64,000 bases of DNA from Clostridia bacterium (GTDB lineage: Bacteria > Bacillota > Clostridia > Christensenellales > Borkfalkiaceae). The stretch is taken from contig JAGASM010000032.1 of assembly GCA_017621735.1 (NCBI GenBank), forward strand, positions 1 to 64,000, written 5' to 3'. A model generated the notes under the pieces. That model did not search any database. It worked only from the letters and a program-made list of their open reading frames with translations, and had not been told where the DNA came from. This document shows, in pieces, positions 33,841-41,722 of the stretch (the stretch's first letter is position 1; each line of letters opens with the position of its first letter). The position numbers and the translations under genes were made by a program.

Positions 33841-33872
33841 AAAAAATCCGACGGTTACCCGTCGGATTTTTT
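33841..33872. terminator. Terminator at the end of locus B
   Basis: AATCCGACGG (33845-33854) pairs with CCGTCGGATT (33859-33868), flanked by A and T runs. It lies just behind the cytoplasmic GH32 gene. Confidence 0.85.
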
Positions 33873-35209
33873 TATTTTACAAGGTATTTTGTGTAAGTGC
33901 TTTTTTCTGCCGTGAGGGAAAGTTCCACGCCGTCCGCATCCTCTTCGGGGCAAACGACGGAGGTAAGGGAAATTCCGTTGACGAAAATTTCAAGCGAATA
34001 TTTATCGCTGACGATTTCGATTTCCGTTTTTTGCGTATTTTCCTTTGGCATACGGCGGATTCCCGCCAAAGAATCTTCGTCCTTTTCTACCCCCTCGATT
34101 TTTTCGCCCGCTTGCGAGCGGTCGAAAATCCACTCGTTTTCCACGAGCGCGAAGGAAGCAAACGAATTTCCTTTTTTGCGCAGTTTGATAGAGAACGCGG
34201 ACAAATTTTCCGCCTCTACCTTAATTGCTCCCGTAACGAGCGTATCGAAAAGGGAAGAAACGTTTTCCTCTTTTCTCACTTCCTCGGCGCGATAAACGGG
34301 CTTTTGACGGAGTTTTCCATTCTTTACGGAAAGAACCCTCGGGAGGGTGAGTTGCCCCGCAAAACCGAATTTTGCGAGCGGATCGGAGCGATCCCACATA
34401 CTCAACCAGCCCATCATAACGGGCGCACCCGAAAAGATTTGCGTCGCGTAAATATCAAACCCGTAATCGAGGATATCCTCTTCCTCACTTGGAACAAACC
34501 CCGCGTTTTCAAGCGTTCCAAACTGATACAAACAACTGTGTACGTTGCAGTATTTTCCCCCTTCGTGAGGACGGAATTGCTCGGAGAAAAGAAGCAAATT
34601 CAACTCGTCCGACCAACTGGGGCATTCCGTCATCGAGCCGTCGCAATCGCGGTCGAACAGGTCGCAACAGAACGTCCAACGGAATAAATCGGGGGAAGAA
34701 AAGAGCAAAAGCCGACCGCCTGCCCCCCGCTTACGGGCAGCAGTCACACAATAAAAGGTGTCGCCGCGGCGGAAGACGGACGGATCGCGGAAATCCCACG
34801 GGCAGTACTCGGAAGGAAGGTCTTCCTCGCCGATGACGATGCCGTGTTTTTCAAACGTAACGCCGTCTGCACTCGACGCGAGCGCCTGCAACTGACGGAT
34901 GCTTTCGCCCCCCTCGTTCTCGTTAAAACTTGTGTACATGAGCCACAGTTTCTCCTGCCAAACGATGGCGCTGCCGGAAAAGCAACCGCCGTCCTGTTCG
35001 TCGGGACGGAGCGCGACGGGAAGGGTTTCCCAAGTGATGAGGTCGCGGCTTTTGACGTGTCCCCAATGCATCGGCCCCCACTTTACGTCATGCGGGTAAT
35101 ATTGAAAGAATGCGTGATATTCCCCTTGAAATACGACGAGTCCGTTTGGATCGTTGATCCATCCCTTTTCGCCCGTGATATGAAATTTGGGAAGCAATTG
35201 TTTGTTCAT
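33872..35209 (-). CDS. Cytoplasmic GH32 fructosidase (sucrose/fructooligosaccharide hydrolase)
   Basis: A 445-residue GH32 enzyme with no signal peptide. WINDPNG (nucleophile Asp, about residue 18-20), WDFRDPSV (transition-state stabiliser) and MTECPSW (acid/base Glu) are all intact, and a C-terminal beta-sandwich follows. It would split imported fructooligosaccharides or sucrose. The ATG at 35209 was chosen because the GH32 domain begins right after it. A strong 10-bp hairpin (35222-35245) lies between an AAGGAGG sequence and the ATG. It is the last gene of the second fructan transcript. Confidence 0.88.
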   Translation of the reverse strand: MNKQLLPKFHITGEKGWINDPNGLVVFQGEYHAFFQYYPHDVKWGPMHWGHVKSRDLITWETLPVALRPDEQDGGCFSGSAIVWQEKLWLMYTSFNENEGGESIRQLQALASSADGVTFEKHGIVIGEEDLPSEYCPWDFRDPSVFRRGDTFYCVTAARKRGAGGRLLLFSSPDLFRWTFCCDLFDRDCDGSMTECPSWSDELNLLLFSEQFRPHEGGKYCNVHSCLYQFGTLENAGFVPSEEEDILDYGFDIYATQIFSGAPVMMGWLSMWDRSDPLAKFGFAGQLTLPRVLSVKNGKLRQKPVYRAEEVRKEENVSSLFDTLVTGAIKVEAENLSAFSIKLRKKGNSFASFALVENEWIFDRSQAGEKIEGVEKDEDSLAGIRRMPKENTQKTEIEIVSDKYSLEIFVNGISLTSVVCPEEDADGVELSLTAEKSTYTKYLVK

Positions 35210-35221
35210 ACTTTTGTTTTT

Positions 35222-35245
35222 GCGCCGCCTTGGAAAAGGCGGCGC
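35222..35245. other. Hairpin in front of the cytoplasmic GH32 gene
   Basis: GCGCCGCCTT and AAGGCGGCGC pair perfectly over GGAA (plus-strand reading). On the minus strand AAGGAGG overlaps its 5' base and the ATG is 12 bases beyond its 3' end, so the stem may bring a distant ribosome site near the start codon or block it. Confidence 0.45.
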
Positions 35246-35252
35246 CTCCTTG

Positions 35253-38200
35253 TTATGCGTTGCGAATGAATGCCTGATTGTATCCTTCGGGAATTCCCGC
35301 ACAGTTGATTTCAAGATTATCGAACGTGAAGCAACCCCAACCGCCCGTCGCGTTGTCTACGACGCGAAGGTAGCATTCGGTTTCTTCCGTGAGTTCGGTA
35401 AACTGATAATAGTATTTGACGAGATTTCCGTCTTTCGGTTGTCCGTTGACAAAGTCCTCGATTACCTCGCCCGTTCCTGCATTGACGACTTCCACGTAAA
35501 TTTCGTTGTTTCCGCCGCCACCGCCGAACTGGAAGGAAATGATTGCATTTGCCTTGAGAATGAAGTTACTGCTCTTGAGGCTACCCGTAGCCCCTTCGCG
35601 GTTGACTTCACCGTTGATAAACGACCACCACGTAAAGAGGCATGCGCCGTCTTTTTCATAGTCGCGAGCATCGTTTCCGTGCGTCCAATATTGATTGTCC
35701 GTCGTTACGACGCCGATATCCCCTTCTAACGTCCAACCGTAAAGGCTGTTCATTTCAAATCCGCCGTTGAGAAGGCGATATTTACTGACGAGGTTAAACT
35801 CGCCGCTCGGTTCCGCCGTATAGTAGGTGATGACGCTGTCGAGGAAGAACAAACCGTAGTCGCCTTCCGCATTGTCGGTGAGTTTGATATAAACTTCTTC
35901 GCCCAACGCAAAGCCGTATTCGATGAGGTTTGCCTTGTAGGGGATGAGCGAGCATCCGCGTTCTTGCGTTCCGACGATATCTACCCAATCGAAGTTGGGA
36001 AGTTTGACCGCCTTTTCGCCGTTTGCGGAAATGACTTCCATATAAACGTAGTCGATGTTCTTCGCACCGCCCAAACGGTAGGTGATCCAACCGCTTCCGC
36101 CTACTTTGAAGGTAGAACTCGTAAGCGTACCCTTTGCACTTTCTACGTTCGTTGCGTATGCGTTGAAGAAGTTACCCTCGTTGCGGAAGGGAATATTGTC
36201 ATTCGGTTCCCAGTAAATGTCTTTATTGTTGACAGCGCCGAGTTCCTCGTTGGAAAGCGTCCAACCGTCCAAGCCCGCATCAAACGTGCCGTTTGCAAGG
36301 CGGTATTGATAGGTATTCGTAAGGCGAAGGGTAACGACGTACGTAAGCGTCTTGCCGTCGCTTTCCGCCGTAACGGAGAAGACGTATTCTTTTGCGATAT
36401 CGGAAAGTTCTTCGTTTGCATAGACGATCGTGTACGTTCCGTTTTCGAGTACGACGTCCTCGCCGTCTAATTTCGCCGCATACGTTGCAACCTTTCCTGC
36501 GGGAACGATGACGTAGTCGGCAAAGTTCAACGTAAGGCGTTCTTTATCCGCTTGGTCGTTGACGTCGACCGTAAGCGCGATATCCGCATCGCCTGCAAGG
36601 ACGATTTCGCTATCTTGGAAGACGAGCGTCAAGGTAAAGGTAGGCGAAGGAAGATCGCTTACCGTGTAAGTTGCGTCCGTCAACGTAACGGTAACCGTAA
36701 AGGTAACCGTGCCTGCCTGTGCGGGCGTGTAGGTAACCGTTTTTCCTTCTAACGTAGCGCCCGTGCCTGCCGTAATCGCATAAGCGTAGGTGAATCTGCC
36801 GTTTTCGGGATCGGTGAGGGTAACGCTGACTGCCTGCGCCGTATCTTCGGGGCACCACGTCGCGTAAGGATATACCTTTTCTACGTTTTCAAAGGTGGGA
36901 AGTTCCGTCGTGTTGGTAACGGTAACGGTTACTTCAAACGTTGCAACTTCTACGTCGTTTTGTTTCACCGAGTAAGAAACCGTATATTCTCCGTTCTTGG
37001 TTGCGGTAAGGGTAAGTCCGTTTGCCGTAAGCCCGTCTTGCGCGCACGTTCCGACAAATTCGTACTGTGCGTTCAAAAGTCCTTGCGAGAGAAGAACGGG
37101 TGCAACCGTTACTTGGTTGCTATCTTTCAAATCGACGGAAGCCGTCGTGTTGAGGTAGTATGCGACGGAAAGATCGACGTAAGGGGTGCCCGGTTCTTCG
37201 TCGTACCACGTGTTGATCGCGTCGAGATACAAGCAACGGAAGTCGCCGCCGTCTTCGTTATCGATGGCGCGGAGATATACCGTTTCGCCCTTGTATGCGG
37301 ACAAATTCATCTTGTAGTCGTTCAAGCGGAGCGCCGCCTCGGGATCTGCAAAGTTCACGTTGCGCACCTTTGCAAGGACGACGTCTTCCCCTTCCGCTAC
37401 GTCTTTGACGATTTCAAGGGTAACGTCGCGCAATTCCGTGCCGACGTAAGGCCGCATTGCGCCGAGTTTGAAGGTAATCCAACCGCTGTTTCCGACGATG
37501 AAGGAAGGGCTTACAACCGTTTCCGTTCCCGCGTCTACCCCAACGTAGAACAACCCTTCGTTGTTGCTTTGGTAAACTTCCCAGTAGGTAGCGTTATCCG
37601 CGAACGTACCCGTCATGCCCGTCCAGCCTTCTTCTCTCGCGTCGAAGTTGCCGTTTGCCATGCGGTATGCCGTGGAATCGATGACGTTCATTTCCATCGT
37701 ATACGTTACCGTGCCCGTTGCGTAAGTTCCAACGACGGTAAAGGTCATTTCTTGCTTGACGTCGTTAAACGCGCCGTCCTCTTTTGCAAGTACGAACACC
37801 GTTCCCGTAACAGGCTCGCCGTTGACGGTGTACGACTGTACGTTTTGCGCGTTTTGAACGTTGACGGAAAGATCGACTTCGTAGCCGTTTGCGTGTTCGT
37901 ACAAGTCGATCGTGCCAAACACACCGACTTCTTCGATGACGGAAGGTCTGCCGTCCGCGACGTTTACGGTAACCGTGAAGGTCGCTTGCTTTTCAATCTC
38001 TTCGCCCGTAACGCTTGCCGTCGCCGTAACGGATACCGTTAAAACGAGGTCTTCTACCGCTTGCGTCGCCGTGTAGGTCAACGCGTTGCCCGTAACGGTA
38101 GCGCCCGCGTTCGGCGCAACGGAATATTCATAGGTATAGTCTACGTCGTCTTCGTTGGTGATGACGAATTCGTACGTTCCGCTCGTCGCGGTGAGAAGGT

Positions 38201-39095
38201 CAAATTCGATCGAACCGTTTGCAAATTCGGGGGCTGCAACGTCCGCCGCCGCTACGGTTACCGCAAAGGTAACGGATATATTTCCGCACGCAAGCGTAAC
38301 GTTTGCGCTCCCCGTCCATGCGGGCGTGAAAGACGCAACGCCGTTTTCCACCGTAACCGAGGGAATTGCTTGTTCATTATCGCTCGTCGCCGTAACGGAC
38401 GCGCCGTACGCCGTGATATAGTCCGCAACCGTAATGGTGCTTTGCGTTCCGACCGTCGCTTGCATCGGCACGCCGTCCGCAACTTTTACGGGCGCTTTGC
38501 GCTGCGTGATTGCCGTGATAACGACGTTTGCGTTGACGGTAATTTCTTCCGCAGGTTGCTTTTGTTCCGTGCCGACTTGCCATGCGACAAATTCAAAATT
38601 CGCATCCGCAGGCGTTACTGCCGCAGGCAGAGTATACGTTGCGCCTTCGCGAAGGGTAGCCACCGTTTCGCCGTCTACCGTTACCGTGTACGCGTTGAAC
38701 ACGGTTACTTCAAACGTAAGCGTGATCGTACCGCACGTCAAGGTAATCGTCGTTTGTCCCGCCGCGATTGCCGAAACGGTTACTTCGTCGCCCGAAAGGG
38801 CTACCGTCGCCGTTTCTTCGTCTTCGGAGGAAACCGTAACGGTATTTCCGTTCGCGGTTACGTAGGAAGAAACGCTAAAAATCTGTCCTCCGCCGACTGC
38901 AACTTCCATCGGCATACCGTCTTGCAACTTGACGGGTGCTTCCGGTTCTTCCGGTTGTTCGGGTGTAGGCTCTTGCGTTTGCGGTCCGCTGGGAGGCGTG
39001 GGTTCTTCGCCGCACGCCGTAACGAATGCACAAAGAGAAAGCGCCATACATGCCGTAAGCATTGCGATTGCAAATTTTTTCAACCACTTACTCAT
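35253..39095 (-). CDS. Giant modular surface lipoprotein of the fructan locus
   Basis: A 1280-residue lipoprotein (lipobox FVTAC, Cys28) with a Pro/Glu spacer. About 55-130 resembles a Big_2-type Ig domain, about 135-195 an InlB-type repeat (VTVDGETVATLREG, ending in VITAI), and further beta-sandwich modules follow. Three related modules of about 165 residues start with RMANGNFDAREEGWT (about 485), RLANGTFDAGLDGWT (about 905) and RLLNGGFEMNSLYGWT (about 1095); they share GWITF or GWITYRLGG and an ID or TDN motif and look like galactose-binding-type carbohydrate modules. No enzyme motif. I infer a glycan-catching protein like the one encoded next door. It has its own promoter and operator. Confidence 0.6.
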   Translation of the reverse strand: MSKWLKKFAIAMLTACMALSLCAFVTACGEEPTPPSGPQTQEPTPEQPEEPEAPVKLQDGMPMEVAVGGGQIFSVSSYVTANGNTVTVSSEDEETATVALSGDEVTVSAIAAGQTTITLTCGTITLTFEVTVFNAYTVTVDGETVATLREGATYTLPAAVTPADANFEFVAWQVGTEQKQPAEEITVNANVVITAITQRKAPVKVADGVPMQATVGTQSTITVADYITAYGASVTATSDNEQAIPSVTVENGVASFTPAWTGSANVTLACGNISVTFAVTVAAADVAAPEFANGSIEFDLLTATSGTYEFVITNEDDVDYTYEYSVAPNAGATVTGNALTYTATQAVEDLVLTVSVTATASVTGEEIEKQATFTVTVNVADGRPSVIEEVGVFGTIDLYEHANGYEVDLSVNVQNAQNVQSYTVNGEPVTGTVFVLAKEDGAFNDVKQEMTFTVVGTYATGTVTYTMEMNVIDSTAYRMANGNFDAREEGWTGMTGTFADNATYWEVYQSNNEGLFYVGVDAGTETVVSPSFIVGNSGWITFKLGAMRPYVGTELRDVTLEIVKDVAEGEDVVLAKVRNVNFADPEAALRLNDYKMNLSAYKGETVYLRAIDNEDGGDFRCLYLDAINTWYDEEPGTPYVDLSVAYYLNTTASVDLKDSNQVTVAPVLLSQGLLNAQYEFVGTCAQDGLTANGLTLTATKNGEYTVSYSVKQNDVEVATFEVTVTVTNTTELPTFENVEKVYPYATWCPEDTAQAVSVTLTDPENGRFTYAYAITAGTGATLEGKTVTYTPAQAGTVTFTVTVTLTDATYTVSDLPSPTFTLTLVFQDSEIVLAGDADIALTVDVNDQADKERLTLNFADYVIVPAGKVATYAAKLDGEDVVLENGTYTIVYANEELSDIAKEYVFSVTAESDGKTLTYVVTLRLTNTYQYRLANGTFDAGLDGWTLSNEELGAVNNKDIYWEPNDNIPFRNEGNFFNAYATNVESAKGTLTSSTFKVGGSGWITYRLGGAKNIDYVYMEVISANGEKAVKLPNFDWVDIVGTQERGCSLIPYKANLIEYGFALGEEVYIKLTDNAEGDYGLFFLDSVITYYTAEPSGEFNLVSKYRLLNGGFEMNSLYGWTLEGDIGVVTTDNQYWTHGNDARDYEKDGACLFTWWSFINGEVNREGATGSLKSSNFILKANAIISFQFGGGGGNNEIYVEVVNAGTGEVIEDFVNGQPKDGNLVKYYYQFTELTEETECYLRVVDNATGGWGCFTFDNLEINCAGIPEGYNQAFIRNA

Positions 39096-39115
39096 TGTTT
39101 TTCTCCTTATCTTTT

Positions 39116-39131
39116 TGGGAAACGTTTCCCA
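39116..39131 (-). promoter_or_regulatory. LacI-type operator of the fructan regulon
   Basis: A perfect 16-bp palindrome TGGGAAACGTTTCCCA placed just downstream of the -10 box. It shares the GGAAACGTTTCC core with the two sites at 52933-52979. Confidence 0.8.
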
Positions 39132-39139
39132 TATTTTTT

Positions 39140-39168
39140 ATTTTATCTTATTTCACAAAGAAAATCAA
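39140..39168 (-). promoter_or_regulatory. Second promoter of the fructan locus
   Basis: Minus-strand -35 TTGATT (39163-39168), 17-base spacer and -10 TAAAAT (39140-39145). It drives the giant lipoprotein and the cytoplasmic GH32. Confidence 0.65.
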
Positions 39169-39181
39169 GAATTGAAACGCG

Positions 39182-41710
39182 TTATTCGTTTCCAAGAAGG
39201 TTTTGCGCCGTTTGCCAAGCGATGTGATATTCTTGCGCTTCGTTCGTGGACGAAGTCGCGCTGTTGAGGGAAACGACGTCGTACCGTTCGGAAACGACGG
39301 GCGCCGTTTCGTAGTAGGTTACGATATCGTCGAAGAATACGACTCCCCAGTTTTCTCCATCGCCGAGCGCAACGTCGCAAATTTCCACGTAAAGCGTTTC
39401 GCCGAGGTAATCGGAAAGATCCGCAACGTACGTCGTCATCGTCGCCAAGCGGCATCCGTTGTCAACGTGAGGGAAATCTACGTCCGCGAACGCGGGGTTG
39501 CCGTATTCGGCGATCTTCGTGCCGTCCTCCGTGTATACGCGCAAGACTGCCGTTCTTCCGCCCATACGGAAGGAGATGTGCCCGCTTCCGCCGAGCGTGA
39601 ACGTTTCGGAGCGGAGGGAATAGGTCGCCGCCTCGTCGCCGTTTGCCTGCCACCCGTCAAAGTGGAAGTACCCTTCGTTGTTGTAAGGAATCCCTTCACC
39701 CCAGAAGGTATCGCCCGTGGTAACCGCACCGTTTGCAACCGTGCCCGACGTAACCGTCCAACCGGTCAAATCACCCGTTTCAAATCCGCCGTTTGCAATT
39801 TGATATTCCGATTCCTCTTCGGGTACGGGGGTTGCGTCTTCCGCAAGAACCGCGTCCGTAGGAAGATCGCTTTCCGATTCGTAATAGGTGATAAAACTGT
39901 CCGCCGTGATCAAGCCCCAATTATTCGTCGCATTGTCCGTGATGCGAATCTTCAAACTCGTTCCAAGTTCAATGCCGAATTGGGTGAGATCCACCTTATA
40001 ACTGTTCATGTTTGCAAGGAAACTGTTGACGTTGATGCCCGACGTTCCCATATCGCGGAAGTTTTTGTTTGCAAACCGTACGAGTTCTTCGTTCGTTTCC
40101 GCATCGAGGACGGAAACGTAGCACAAGAGCGGATTCTTGCCGCCGCCCAAGCGGAAGGAGATCCATCCGCAACCGCCGAGCGTGAACGCGTCCGACGTAA
40201 GGGTACCCGTGCCCGTTTCTTTGTCAATTCCCGTAAAGAGGTATTTCCCCTTCTTGTTGTAAGGGAAGTTCGCATCCCACCAACCGTATGCCGACGAAAC
40301 GGAACCGATATCCCCTTCCATCGTCCAACCGGTCAAATCACCCGTTTCAAACGTACCGTTTTTCAGTTGATATTCGTTTTCCGGTTCGTATTCGACTTCG
40401 ACGATGATTTCATACGCCTCGTCTTGGTACATGAAGGTCGGTTTTTCTTCGTGATAGGTTACGATGCTGTCCATCGTGATACAACCAAGGTCGTCTGCCG
40501 ACGTGTTTTCATCGACCACTTCGATGTACATTTTCTTTCCGAGGAATTCGGAAAGGTCTGCGTAATAGTGGATTAAGTTGAGCAACTTCATGCCGTTGGA
40601 AACGTACGGGAACTGCGCGTTCCAATAGCGTTCGTTGCTAAACCGCGCAACCTCTTCTTCCTCTCCGTCTTCTTTTACCATAACAAAACGGAGATAGGTC
40701 AGTCCGTTGTTTGCGCAACCGCCCAAACGGAAGGAAACGTAGCCGCTTCCGCCGAGGGTAAACTCGGTCGAGCGCATGCGTCCCGTTGCGGTAGGATTAT
40801 AATGTCCGTAGTGATAATTGCCTTCGCGGTTGTAGGTGATGTTTTCATTCCACCAAACGTCGGACGCATTGACGCCCGCGTGGGAGAATGCAAACCCTTC
40901 CGTTACCGTCCAGCCGCTCAAATCCCCCGTTTCAAAATCGCCGTTGGCAATTTGATATTCCGTGCCTTGCGCCTCGCCGTACGTTCTAATTTTGTCGTAC
41001 GCCGCGCCCGTCGCTTGCTGCCCCTCTTCGCTGTACGTTCTAACGTCGTCCACCGAAAGGTATCCATAGTAGTAAGAGCGGTCGTTGTCGATAATTTTGA
41101 GGTACATTTCCTTGCCGAGGTATTCGCTCAAATCAAGGCGGTACGTATAGTAGTTATCCGTATTGTAGACGTTTGCCGAATACTGTGCGGGGTTGACGTA
41201 AGAGGTGGTGTGTTTCAAGAAGTAGGTGTTTTCTTGCTTTGCGATCATTTGATCGGTTTCTGCAAGATAGACGCCGACGTAACAACGTTCCGCCATCGGC
41301 TTTTTCGCGCCGTTTTCCCCTTCCATAGCGGTTGCCCCGCCCGCAAGTTTCATGGAGATCGTTCCCGTTCCGCCGAGAATAAAGTTGGAGGAACGGAGCA
41401 CGCCCGTAAACGAGTTGGGAACACGGTCGTCAAACCCCTTGCCGTACAAGTGCCAGTTGCCCGACTGCCCGATGTTGATTTTGTTGTGGTTTTCGTCCTC
41501 TTGGAAGGAGAACGTGCTCTTCGTACAGACGTTTTCTTCGCTGAACGCTTTTCCGCTTTCCACCGTCCAACCGGTCAAATCGCCCGTTTCAAACCCGCCG
41601 TTTTCAATCGAATATAAACTGACGTCAACGGGTTCTCCATCGCCGTCCTTGCAGGCAGCGAACGTGAAAAGAGAGAGTACACCCAACGTAATTGCAGTAA
41701 ATTTTTTCAT
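39182..41710 (-). CDS. Lipoprotein with four carbohydrate-binding-like repeats
   Basis: An 842-residue lipoprotein (lipobox TFAAC, Cys20) made of four tandem modules. Each opens with a version of YQIANGGFETGDLTGWTV (about 33, 255, 450 and 640), has an FTLGGSG-HISFRLGG-type core and an LYVEICD or MYLKIIDND stretch, and ends with a D-S-I-TYYE-type strand. The same modules occur in the next lipoprotein. They resemble galactose-binding-like CBMs; sugar preference is unknown, but the operon position between GH32 genes argues for fructan. No enzyme motif. It follows the LamG-GH32 gene by 12 bases. Confidence 0.65.
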   Translation of the reverse strand: MKKFTAITLGVLSLFTFAACKDGDGEPVDVSLYSIENGGFETGDLTGWTVESGKAFSEENVCTKSTFSFQEDENHNKINIGQSGNWHLYGKGFDDRVPNSFTGVLRSSNFILGGTGTISMKLAGGATAMEGENGAKKPMAERCYVGVYLAETDQMIAKQENTYFLKHTTSYVNPAQYSANVYNTDNYYTYRLDLSEYLGKEMYLKIIDNDRSYYYGYLSVDDVRTYSEEGQQATGAAYDKIRTYGEAQGTEYQIANGDFETGDLSGWTVTEGFAFSHAGVNASDVWWNENITYNREGNYHYGHYNPTATGRMRSTEFTLGGSGYVSFRLGGCANNGLTYLRFVMVKEDGEEEEVARFSNERYWNAQFPYVSNGMKLLNLIHYYADLSEFLGKKMYIEVVDENTSADDLGCITMDSIVTYHEEKPTFMYQDEAYEIIVEVEYEPENEYQLKNGTFETGDLTGWTMEGDIGSVSSAYGWWDANFPYNKKGKYLFTGIDKETGTGTLTSDAFTLGGCGWISFRLGGGKNPLLCYVSVLDAETNEELVRFANKNFRDMGTSGINVNSFLANMNSYKVDLTQFGIELGTSLKIRITDNATNNWGLITADSFITYYESESDLPTDAVLAEDATPVPEEESEYQIANGGFETGDLTGWTVTSGTVANGAVTTGDTFWGEGIPYNNEGYFHFDGWQANGDEAATYSLRSETFTLGGSGHISFRMGGRTAVLRVYTEDGTKIAEYGNPAFADVDFPHVDNGCRLATMTTYVADLSDYLGETLYVEICDVALGDGENWGVVFFDDIVTYYETAPVVSERYDVVSLNSATSSTNEAQEYHIAWQTAQNLLGNE

Positions 41711-41722
41711 TTTTCTCCCTCC

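Noticed and set aside
36960..39227. Plus-strand frames of 360 and 388 codons opposite the giant lipoprotein
   Set aside because: Arg/Cys-rich mirrored frames of the Thr/Val-rich repeats; no start signal.
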